This document shows, in pieces, positions 55,235 through 64,000 of a stretch of 64,000 bases of DNA. The DNA is from Mycolicibacterium frederiksbergense (lineage in GTDB: Bacteria > Actinomycetota > Actinomycetes > Mycobacteriales > Mycobacteriaceae). The first letter of the stretch is position 1, and every line of letters starts with the position of its first letter. The DNA is taken from assembly GCF_029893345.1 (NCBI RefSeq), contig NZ_JARXVE010000002.1:248001-312000 (forward strand), written 5' to 3'. The notes below the pieces were generated by a model. The model ran no database searches, was not told the origin of the DNA, and saw nothing but the letters and a program-made list of their open reading frames with translations. Made by a program: the position numbers and the translations under genes.

Positions 55235-56287
55235 TCACATCCCGACGGTCGCTCCTCGACTGTTCAGATACGCGGTGGCAAGGCCGCAGACACGTTCGGT
55301 GAGCATGGGGCCGAGGCTCTTTGCGGTCTCGGTCTCCGGTCGCGAGCCGATCCACCCGAGATAGGTGGTGCCACGCAGAAAAAGGAAGAGCGGCAGTAGC
55401 TCTCGATGTGATTCGGGCAGATCCCGCACCGTCCGGTAGCCCCTGATCAGTGACTCTTCGATCGCGGCATACTGGGATTCTCCGAGGTTGAAGTACAGCG
55501 CGGTCGCGAGTTCGAACAAGTACCATCCGTAACCGGCGTCGTCGAAATCGATCAGCTTCAGTGCACCGCCGTCGTCGAGCAGGTTCTCCGGCACCAGGTC
55601 GGCATGGATGAGACCGTAATTCGCGTCGTCCTTGCCGAACCGGAGTAGATCCTCGCGGCTGGCCGCTCGCGCAGCGGCCAGCAGTGCCTGTGCCTCGGCG
55701 GTCAGGTCGGCGTTCTCCCAGAAGCGGCCCCATAGCGGCTGTTCCCCGACAAGTCCGTCCTCGTCCCACGCGTGGCGGGTGAATCCGTCGAACAGCGGCA
55801 TGGTCGACGAGAGGTCGTGCAGGTTGGCCGCGATGACGCCTGCATCGAAGTACACCCGTCGCGCCGTGTCACCGCACGCCTCGATGCCCGCTTCCGAGGT
55901 GCCGACGGGTTCGCCGAGCAGCCATCCGAGGATCGACACATGGCGATGTTCCGGGACCGCGTCATGTGCGACGTAGGCAACCAATTCGCCAGTTGCGGTG
56001 GGGATCACGTCCGGAACCTGCACCGCACCACTCTGGCCGATGTGACGCATCCAGTGCAGTTCGGACAGCAGCGCGGCATCAGAGTGGTAACCGTGTCTGT
56101 GCACCCGGATGGCGACCCGGGTGCCGTCGGCACGGGTTGCCGAGAAGACAGCGTTTTCGCGGTATTTCACGAGGCGAACGTCGTCGAACCTGCCCTCCCA
56201 GTGCTGGGTTGCCGATTCCACGAGAAGGGTCAGTCTCCTGGCCTGTTCATCGTCGGGGAGGTGGTAGAAATCGTCTGCGTCGGTCAT
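55235..56287 (-). CDS. APH/choline-kinase-type small-molecule kinase
   Basis: 350 residues, aminoglycoside phosphotransferase/HYKK fold. Brenner-type motif LIHADLVPENLL supplies catalytic Asp and Asn, and LIDFDDAGYGWYLFELA the DFG-like metal Asp. N-terminal lobe has an AIRVHRHG Lys/Arg segment. Overlaps the upstream PLP enzyme by 4 bases. In mammals hydroxylysine kinase and PLP phospho-lyases work in sequence, and some bacteria carry such pairs; that suggests phosphorylation of an amino alcohol here. Confidence 0.82.
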   Translation of the reverse strand: MTDADDFYHLPDDEQARRLTLLVESATQHWEGRFDDVRLVKYRENAVFSATRADGTRVAIRVHRHGYHSDAALLSELHWMRHIGQSGAVQVPDVIPTATGELVAYVAHDAVPEHRHVSILGWLLGEPVGTSEAGIEACGDTARRVYFDAGVIAANLHDLSSTMPLFDGFTRHAWDEDGLVGEQPLWGRFWENADLTAEAQALLAAARAASREDLLRFGKDDANYGLIHADLVPENLLDDGGALKLIDFDDAGYGWYLFELATALYFNLGESQYAAIEESLIRGYRTVRDLPESHRELLPLFLFLRGTTYLGWIGSRPETETAKSLGPMLTERVCGLATAYLNSRGATVGM

Positions 56288-57561
56288 AGCGCGCTCAGCG
56301 CATCGTCGAGCACGGATAGGAGCAGATCGGCGTTCGTGATGTCGAAAACCATCGGAGGGCGCATTTTCAGGACGTTGTCGTAGCGTCCGATCCGGCTGAG
56401 CAACACGCCTCGGTCGCGCATCATGTTGACCAGGCGCTTGGTGACGTCCGGGGCGGGCGCTCCCGTGTCATCGATCAACTCGATGCCGAAGAACAGTCCG
56501 CGCCCACGAACCCCGCCGATCACCGAGTGCTTGTCCCGCAGGCGATTCAGTCCCGTTCGGACGTACTGACCGACCTCGCGTGCGTTCTCGCGCAACTGCT
56601 GATGTTCCAGCACATCGAGTACCGCCATTCCCGCAGCAGCGGCTACTGGGTTGCCACCGAAGGTATTGAAATACGTTGATGCGGACTGAAATCTGGACAT
56701 CAGATCGTTGGAGGACACGGCGCCCGCGAGCGGGTAGCCGTTACCCATCGGCTTGCCGAGCGTGACGATGTCGGGTATGACACCGCTGAGCTGGTGTCCC
56801 CACATCGCGTCGCCCGTGCGCGCGAAGCCGGCCTGCACCTCATCGCAGATGAACAGCCCACCGGCCTGGCGCACGATATCGACGGCCTTGGTCACGAACC
56901 CGTCCACGGGATCGGGAAGACCCTCGTTGGCGAAGAAGGTGTCGATGAGGATGGCGGCGACGCCGTAACCCTCTGACGTCAGGGACCGGACCGCGTCGGC
57001 GACATGTGCGGCGAAACGGTCGGCAAGTTGCCGATCGGAGGCCCCGTGACGATCGCGGGTGGGGTCGGGCACGACGACGGTGCGTGCCCAGCTGGGAAAT
57101 TGCTCGACGACCGGGAAGGCTGTGGTCAGCGCCGCCAGCGTCGCCGAGTTCCCGTGATAGCTGAAGTCGCTGACGATGATGCCGCTGTTCCCCGTGGCGA
57201 ATCGTGCCATGCGCAGAGCGAGTTCGTTGGCCTCGGTGCCCGAGCAGGTGAACATCGCGGTGTCGAGCGGTTTGGCGAAGGTCGCGGTCAACCGTTCCGC
57301 GTACTCGATGACCGTCTCATGCAGGTAGCGAGTGTGCAGGTTCAGTGTTGCCGACTGTCGGGCGATCGCATCGGTGACGTGTGGGTGGCAGTGACCGACG
57401 TGGGGGACGTTGTTGTACGTGTCCAGGTAGCGGCGCCCGGCGGCGTCCTCGACCCACACACCCTCACCCCGGACGAGGTGTACGGGCTCGTCGTAGAAGA
57501 GCGCCGTATTGCGGCCGAGGACATCGAAGCGGCGTTTGAGCAGTATCGAATCATCAATCAT
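56284..57561 (-). CDS. Class III PLP enzyme (aminotransferase or amino-alcohol-phosphate phospho-lyase)
   Basis: 425 residues, fold type I class III. Cofactor Lys270 in VTLGKPMGNGYPLAG, Asp/Glu pair in FICDEVQAGFARTGD and the CSGTEANE phosphate loop near 106. ATG 57561 (MIDDSILLKRR) has AAAGG upstream; an earlier frame start at 57675 would overlap the permease. The adjacent kinase points to the ETNPPL/PHYKPL group, which releases phosphate and ammonia from phosphoethanolamine-type substrates; ordinary 4-aminobutyrate-type transamination is the alternative. Confidence 0.85.
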   Translation of the reverse strand: MIDDSILLKRRFDVLGRNTALFYDEPVHLVRGEGVWVEDAAGRRYLDTYNNVPHVGHCHPHVTDAIARQSATLNLHTRYLHETVIEYAERLTATFAKPLDTAMFTCSGTEANELALRMARFATGNSGIIVSDFSYHGNSATLAALTTAFPVVEQFPSWARTVVVPDPTRDRHGASDRQLADRFAAHVADAVRSLTSEGYGVAAILIDTFFANEGLPDPVDGFVTKAVDIVRQAGGLFICDEVQAGFARTGDAMWGHQLSGVIPDIVTLGKPMGNGYPLAGAVSSNDLMSRFQSASTYFNTFGGNPVAAAAGMAVLDVLEHQQLRENAREVGQYVRTGLNRLRDKHSVIGGVRGRGLFFGIELIDDTGAPAPDVTKRLVNMMRDRGVLLSRIGRYDNVLKMRPPMVFDITNADLLLSVLDDALSAL

Positions 57562-57598
57562 CCGAGTGCCTTTCGGGTTTGTCGCGCGAAGCGGTTGG

Positions 57599-59026
57599 TC
57601 AATGGGAAATGCTGGTTGCGGCTTCGGCGTGTACGGCCTTAGCCCGCCGTACGTGCACAATCCGGCCAGCCACAACCCCTCCGACGAACACCACGACGGC
57701 TGCGGCCAGGAAGATGCTGGCCACAGTCCGGGATCCGCCCATGAGCGTGTCGAAGTTCTGGATCACCAGTACGGTGATGGCGATCAGGCCGAGACTGCCG
57801 AGAACCGGCGCGATGCGGGTGTGCCACAGTCGGGTGTCGGCGTGCGAGCGGCGGAAGTAGACGATGATCGCGAGACTGGTCAGCACCATCAGCGCGAGGA
57901 TTGCCACGATCGCGATGCCGGCCATCCAGGTGAACAACTGCAGTACCGGATCGGCTCCGGCGAGGGCGAAGATGCCGACGAGCACGACGGCCGAGGCGCT
58001 CTGTACCAACGACCCTGCGTGCGGTGAGCCGTGCTTGTCATGTACGGACGCGAGCACGGTCGGTGCGTAGCCGCGTCGAGCCAATGCGAACAGGTACCGC
58101 GAGATCGCGTTGTGAAAAGCCAGCAGTGTGGCGAAAAGACTGGTCACAAGCATGATGGCGATGACGTCGGCAGCCCACGGAGCCAGGTACGTCGCAGTCG
58201 CCGTGAACGTGAGGTTGGCGGTGTCCTGTGCCGCGGCGGCGCCCACCTCGTCGCTGCCAAAGGCAAGTACAACCGCCCAGCTCCCGATCGCGTACAGCAC
58301 ACCGATCACGATGATCGCCACATACGTCGCGACAGGCACGGTGCGCTTGGGGTTCTTGGCTTCCTCGCTGTAGATGGCGGTCGCCTCGAAACCCACGAAA
58401 GAGCCGATCGCGAACATCATCGCGATGCCAGGCGAACCGGAGAAGAAAGATCCCGGGGTGAAGGAGGTGAAGTCGATCCCGTGGGCGCCGCCCCTGGCGA
58501 AGACGGCCACCGACAGGGCGACGATGGCGACGACCTCCAGGATGAGCAGCACCCCCAGCACCTTCGCGCCGACGTCGATATTGCGGTACCCGACGACACC
58601 CACGATCGCCATCAGCAGGAACGCCCACACCCACCAGGGCAGGTCCGGTCCGCCATATTCGAGTACCAGACCGCGGATCGTGTTCGCCGCCAGTCCGTAG
58701 ACGCCCGCTTGGACGGTGGCGTAGGCAAAGATTGCCAAACCGGCCGCGCCGACACCGAGGTCGCGGCCGAGGCCCTTGGTGACGTAGGCGTAGAAGGCGC
58801 CAGTATCCGTCACGGCACTACTCATCGCGGCGTACCCAACGCTGAACACCAGGAGGACCAGGGCGGCGATCAGATAGGTGAGGGGAGCGCCGGCACCGTT
58901 GCCCAAGGCAATCATGACTGGTAGCGAGCCTGCGACCGTGGTCAGCGGCGAAGCCGCCGCGACGACGAGGAACACGATGCCGACGACACCGATGGATCCA
59001 CGTAACTGACTGTTGCTGACGGACAT
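57599..59026 (-). CDS. APC-superfamily permease of the PLP/kinase operon
   Basis: 475 residues with about 12 helices. TM1 region SIGVVGIVFLVVAAASPLTTVAGSLP and the loop TAIYSEEAKNPKRTVP are typical of APC amino acid or amine carriers. ATG 59026 (MSVSNSQLRGS) has GAGGAGG in front. It leads the operon permease-PLP enzyme-kinase and likely imports their common substrate. A CTAC-N4-GTAG palindrome lies 57 bases upstream of the start. Confidence 0.88.
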   Translation of the reverse strand: MSVSNSQLRGSIGVVGIVFLVVAAASPLTTVAGSLPVMIALGNGAGAPLTYLIAALVLLVFSVGYAAMSSAVTDTGAFYAYVTKGLGRDLGVGAAGLAIFAYATVQAGVYGLAANTIRGLVLEYGGPDLPWWVWAFLLMAIVGVVGYRNIDVGAKVLGVLLILEVVAIVALSVAVFARGGAHGIDFTSFTPGSFFSGSPGIAMMFAIGSFVGFEATAIYSEEAKNPKRTVPVATYVAIIVIGVLYAIGSWAVVLAFGSDEVGAAAAQDTANLTFTATATYLAPWAADVIAIMLVTSLFATLLAFHNAISRYLFALARRGYAPTVLASVHDKHGSPHAGSLVQSASAVVLVGIFALAGADPVLQLFTWMAGIAIVAILALMVLTSLAIIVYFRRSHADTRLWHTRIAPVLGSLGLIAITVLVIQNFDTLMGGSRTVASIFLAAAVVVFVGGVVAGRIVHVRRAKAVHAEAATSISH

Positions 59027-59082
59027 GCGTGCCTCCTCGACCCGGGCTGTCACCGGGCCGTGGGGGCGGGCCTCGGCACTCA

Positions 59083-59100
59083 GTTCTACATGCGTAGAAC
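59083..59100. promoter_or_regulatory. Palindrome GTTCTACATGCGTAGAAC upstream of the permease operon
   Basis: Seven-base arms GTTCTAC/GTAGAAC with centre ATGC. Fifteen bases (TTCTACATGCGTAGA) are identical to 32359-32373 in front of the amine oxidase. It probably is the binding site of one dimeric regulator controlling both operons. Confidence 0.7.
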
Positions 59101-59134
59101 CACAGCCGTGACGTACGTTATGGGACAGCCCCAA

Positions 59135-59536
59135 GGGTGGCCATAGTCACTTTCTTTAGTCGGCAACTCGGTCCGGCAGGTGGAACGCCAACGGTTCCTG
59201 ATTCGCTTCGAGCCCAGGCCATTCACGGTCGGCTCTTCAACCGTTCGGATACGGATATCCGGTTGAGGTCCGCGACGGCCTCTCGCTCGGTTGCAGCCCC
59301 CACGTACGCCCTTGGCCGCATTGCCTTGCGGGACAAGGGCTACGGATGAAGCCCGAGACTGTCGGTGTGCCCAAACGCAGAGTTATCCCCAAGCCGCGAT
59401 TCATCCACAACTTGCCCGTCCCATTGGGCGCCCTGCGCCGTCGATGTCGGTCCGCCGACGGTCAATGACCGGGTAAGGCAGTCGCGCAGCATTCGCTGGG
59501 CGCCGCCGCAACCAATGGAAGCGAGAGGGGAAACAA
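59135..59536. other. Intergenic region upstream of ssb
   Basis: About 400 bases without a supported gene. Two near-matches to DnaA boxes occur: TTATCCCCA (59383-59391) and TCATCCACA (59401-59409), each one base from TTATCCACA. No AT-rich unwinding region or further boxes are seen, so an origin is not supported. The end carries the ssb ribosome site (GCGAGAGGGGAA). Confidence 0.5.
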
Positions 59537-60034
59537 ATGTTCGAGACACCGTTCACCATCGTCGGCAACATCGTCGCCAATCCGATTCGACTGCGGTTCG
59601 GTGATCAGGAACTGTTCAAGTTCCGGGTCGCCAGCAACTCGCGGCGGCGCACCGCAGAAGGCACCTGGGAGCCGGGCAACTCGCTCTACGTCACCGTCAA
59701 TTGCTGGGGAAACCTGGCCCGCGGAGCGGGCAACTCGCTCTACAAGGGCGACCCGGTCGTTGTCGTCGGTCACCTCTACACCAGCGAGTACGACGACAAG
59801 GACGGCGTGCGCCGGTCCTCGGTGGAGGTGCGGGCGACCGCGGTCGGGCCGGACTTGTCCCGCTGCAGCGCGCGGGTCGAAGAGCTGCCCAAACTGGCTG
59901 TCAACGGCCGACCTGGTGCCGGTGCTGACTGTGCCGACGACCCCGACGACGGGGACGAAAAGAGGGTTGACCGGGTGGCCGAGGCCGACGTGGCCGACAG
60001 GGTCGACGCCCAGGGCCTACCTCTGTCAGCTTGA
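59537..60034 (+). CDS. Single-stranded DNA-binding protein paralogue (SsbB-like)
   Basis: 165 residues. OB-fold SSB domain in residues ~1-115: FTIVGNIVANPIRLRFGDQ, FRVASNSRRRTAEG, YVTVNCWGNLA, GDPVVVVGHLYTSEY. The C-terminus is acidic in parts (DDPDDGDEKR) but does not end with the usual DDxPF tip for partner binding. Mycobacteria have a main SsbA next to rpsF/rpsR and a second paralogue like this one, known in M. tuberculosis as Rv2478c next to ettA. Confidence 0.9.
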   Translation: MFETPFTIVGNIVANPIRLRFGDQELFKFRVASNSRRRTAEGTWEPGNSLYVTVNCWGNLARGAGNSLYKGDPVVVVGHLYTSEYDDKDGVRRSSVEVRATAVGPDLSRCSARVEELPKLAVNGRPGAGADCADDPDDGDEKRVDRVAEADVADRVDAQGLPLSA

Positions 60035-60121
60035 CCGCAGCCGGCCACGCCTAGGATGGGCCGCGAGTATTGCGTCGACCACAACGTCGACTTGAATTGC
60101 TTCAGAAAGGCACATCACGGC

Positions 60122-61795
<1,674 letters not shown>

Positions 61796-61894
61796 CCCGT
61801 GACGCGGCAAACAGCGCAGCGGCGGCGGTGACGCTATTAGTGTCGCTGCTACGCACCAGTGCCGGTGTGTGGGCGTAAGTCAGGAGTGATCCGT

Positions 61895-64000
61895 ATGACG
61901 GCCAAGCCGGGTGCCCTTCCAGGGCAGGGAAGTAGCGACCGAGGCAAGCGGCAACCGCCCCGGGACGTGATTCACCGGCTTGCCGTGGCGTTCCTGTCCA
62001 CCTACCGGGCTCCCGAGGCTGAGGCGCCCGGGGGCGCCGCCACCGGCCCCCAGGCCGTCGCCGCCGGCGAACGACTGCTCTCCGACGCGACGGTGGCTGC
62101 CCACCACGAGTTGGGTAGCCACCGGGCACCGGGGGAGACCAAGGTCGCGGTGTACCCCGGCGACATCGACTCGGGCCCGGCCCTGCAGATCGTCACCGAT
62201 CAGGCGGCGATGCTGGTCGATTCGGTGACGGTGCTGCTGCACCGGCACGGAATCGCATACCCGGCCATCATGAACGCGGTCTTCCGGGTTCGCCGCGGAG
62301 CCGACGGGGAGTTGCTGGATTTCCGGCCCGCGGCCGAGGCCACCGGCAGTGACGGGGTCGACGAGTGCTGGATCCTGGTCCCGGTGAGCGGGGCGGCCAG
62401 CGGTGCCGCGCTCACCGAGGTGGTCGGGTTGCTGCCCGGCATCCTGGCCGAGGCCCGCCAGATCGGGCTGGACACCGCGGCGATGGGCGCCGCCCTGCAC
62501 GCCCTGGCTAACGATGTGGCAACCGATGTCGACGGCCGATTTCCCTACGTCGACCGCAGGGACGTCGCAGCACTACTGCGCTGGCTGGCCGACGGCCACT
62601 TCGTGCTGCTGGGCTATCAGCAGTGCGTGATCGGCGATGGGCAGGCGTCCGTCGATCCGGCCAGCCGACTCGGCGTGCTCAAGCTGCGCGAGGATGTGCT
62701 CCCGCCGCTCACCGCCGCCGACGACCTGATGGTGCTGGCCCAGGCCACGATGCCGAGTTACGTGCGCTATGGGGCTTATCCCTACATCGTGGTGGTGCGC
62801 GAGAGCGGTGACCGCGTCATCGAGCACCGCTTCGTCGGACTGTTCACCATCGCCGCGATGAACGCCAATGTGCTTGAAATTCCGCTGATCTCGCGGCGGG
62901 TCGAGGAAGCGCTGGCCATGGCGCGCCGCGACCCCAGCCATCCCGGCCAGCTGCTGCGCGACATCATCCAGACCATCCCACGCCCCGAACTGTTCGCGCT
63001 GAGCTCCAAGCAACTGCTGGATATGGCACTGACCGTGGTGGACCTGGGGTCGCGGCGTCGCACCCTGTTGTTCCTGCGTGCCGACCAACTCGCGCATTTC
63101 GTGTCGTGCCTGGTGTATCTGCCGCGCGACCGCTACACCACGGCGGTGCGACTGGAAATGCAGCACATCCTGGTGCGCGAACTCGGCGGCGAAAGCATCG
63201 ACTACTCGGCCAGGGTAAGCGAATCGCCCTGGGCGGTAGTGCATTTCACGGTCCGGCTGCCCGACGGGTCGCGTTCGCACAGTGTGGACACCTCCACCGA
63301 GAACGAGACCCGGATTCAGAAGCTGCTGACCGAGGCCACCCGCAACTGGGGCGACCGAATGACCAGCGCCGCGGCGGCCGCAGCTCTCAACCCCGCCGCC
63401 GTCGAGCACTACGCGTCGGCGTTCCCGGATGACTACAAACAAGCCGTCGCCCCAGCCGATGCCATCACCGATATCGCGATCATCGAAGGACTGCAGGATA
63501 ATTCGGTGAAACTGGTGTTCACCGAGGGTGGTGACGACGGCATTGCCCAACTCACCTGGTACCTGGGTGGCCAGTCGGCGTCGCTGAGCGAATTGCTGCC
63601 GATGCTGCAGTCGATGGGTGTCGTGGTGCTCGAGGAGCGGCCGTACACGGTGCGCCGGGCCGATGGCCTGCCGGTCTGGATCTACCAGTTCAAGGTCTCC
63701 CGGCACCACAGCATCCCGCACTCCCCGGACGTGGCGTCACGCGAGGCCACCGCGCACCGGTTCGCCGATGCGGTGACCGCGATCTGGCACGGCTGGGTCG
63801 AGGTGGACCGGTTCAACGAGCTGGTGCTGCGGGCCGACCTGACCTGGCAGCAGGTGGTGATCCTGCGTGCTTACGCGAAGTACCTGCGCCAGGCCGGTTT
63901 TCCGTACAGCCAGTCGCATATCGAGTCGGTGGTCAACGAGAATCCGCACACCACCCGGTCATTGGTGCAGCTGTTCGAGGCGCTGTTCGACCCCTCCGAG
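61895..64000 (+). CDS. gdh: NAD-specific glutamate dehydrogenase, large type (truncated at window end)
   Basis: The first 702 codons are in the window with no stop; the family is about 1,600 residues long. ATG 61895 with CAGGAG upstream. The N-terminal half has the large-GDH regulatory region ([50 protein letters not shown]). It oxidises glutamate to 2-oxoglutarate and ammonia. In M. tuberculosis the orthologue Rv2476c follows ettA (Rv2477c), the same order as here. Confidence 0.93.
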   Translation, partial: MTAKPGALPGQGSSDRGKRQPPRDVIHRLAVAFLSTYRAPEAEAPGGAATGPQAVAAGERLLSDATVAAHHELGSHRAPGETKVAVYPGDIDSGPALQIVTDQAAMLVDSVTVLLHRHGIAYPAIMNAVFRVRRGADGELLDFRPAAEATGSDGVDECWILVPVSGAASGAALTEVVGLLPGILAEARQIGLDTAAMGAALHALANDVATDVDGRFPYVDRRDVAALLRWLADGHFVLLGYQQCVIGDGQASVDPASRLGVLKLREDVLPPLTAADDLMVLAQATMPSYVRYGAYPYIVVVRESGDRVIEHRFVGLFTIAAMNANVLEIPLISRRVEEALAMARRDPSHPGQLLRDIIQTIPRPELFALSSKQLLDMALTVVDLGSRRRTLLFLRADQLAHFVSCLVYLPRDRYTTAVRLEMQHILVRELGGESIDYSARVSESPWAVVHFTVRLPDGSRSHSVDTSTENETRIQKLLTEATRNWGDRMTSAAAAAALNPAAVEHYASAFPDDYKQAVAPADAITDIAIIEGLQDNSVKLVFTEGGDDGIAQLTWYLGGQSASLSELLPMLQSMGVVVLEERPYTVRRADGLPVWIYQFKVSRHHSIPHSPDVASREATAHRFADAVTAIWHGWVEVDRFNELVLRADLTWQQVVILRAYAKYLRQAGFPYSQSHIESVVNENPHTTRSLVQLFEALFDPSE

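Noticed and set aside
59135..59536. Possible replication origin from two DnaA-box-like sites
   Set aside because: Only two imperfect boxes, no AT-rich element and no dnaA/dnaN context.

Overview
The window reads as chromosome of a fast-growing, environmental mycobacterium (Mycolicibacterium type). This rests on high GC with frequent GTG starts, an MmpS/MmpL pair, a PrpR-prpDBC methylcitrate locus, a WS/DGAT acyltransferase next to a HAD-PlsC fusion and PlsB2, a second SSB paralogue, EttA and a large NAD-glutamate dehydrogenase. From memory of M. tuberculosis, Rv2484c-Rv2482c (WS/DGAT, plsC, plsB2) and Rv2478c-Rv2476c (ssb-like, ettA, gdh) lie close together. Here the same blocks are separated by about 35 kb of mostly catabolic DNA.

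Layout. 0-3 kb: a truncated membrane protein, a DUF5134 membrane protein and a zinc-finger anti-sigma-like protein. 1.7-6.9 kb: prpR divergent from prpD-prpB-prpC, with two chained 11-codon mini-ORFs between prpD and prpB. 7-12 kb: a RibD/DHFR-like protein, a secreted excalibur protein, and an mmpS-mmpL-tetR operon. 12-18.5 kb: an undefined catabolic operon (CoA ligase, class II aldolase, amidohydrolase, 2-hydroxyacid dehydrogenase) with a GntR regulator and a divergent metallo-beta-lactamase-fold hydrolase, then tRNA-Arg(TCT). 18.7-26.3 kb: acyltransferase genes and a CopD-CtaG fusion. 26.3-30.1 kb: an mgtA-type Mg2+ ATPase whose long leader holds a promoter, an M-box (ykoK) Mg2+ riboswitch, an intrinsic terminator and a 62-codon gene.

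30.7-55.2 kb is the most notable part: an apparently complete actinobacterial indole-3-acetic acid (IAA) degradation locus. It has iacA-iacB-iacC-iacD-iacE-iacF on the + strand, then iacH, a Trp-rich unknown and a FixJ-type response regulator on the - strand, then iacG-iacI on the + strand. It also carries catB-catA-catC and pcaD plus 3-oxoadipate CoA-transferase, so IAA could go through catechol and cis,cis-muconate to 3-oxoadipyl-CoA; only the final thiolase is absent from the window. An aldehyde dehydrogenase and a flavin monoamine oxidase could feed arylalkylamines (for example tryptamine to indole-3-acetaldehyde to IAA). No MarR-type IacR is present; a PAS-PAS histidine kinase, a FixJ-type regulator, a TetR and a LysR occupy the locus. 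IacG carries an extra C-terminal IclR-effector-like domain.

55.2-59.1 kb: an APC permease, a class III PLP enzyme and an APH-type kinase form an operon that resembles amino-alcohol kinase/phospho-lyase pairs. Its promoter carries a CTAC-N4-GTAG palindrome almost identical to one in front of the monoamine oxidase. 59.5-64 kb returns to conserved genes: ssb paralogue, ettA, and gdh truncated at the window end.

All assignments come from reading motifs, gene order and family knowledge by eye; no database search was possible.
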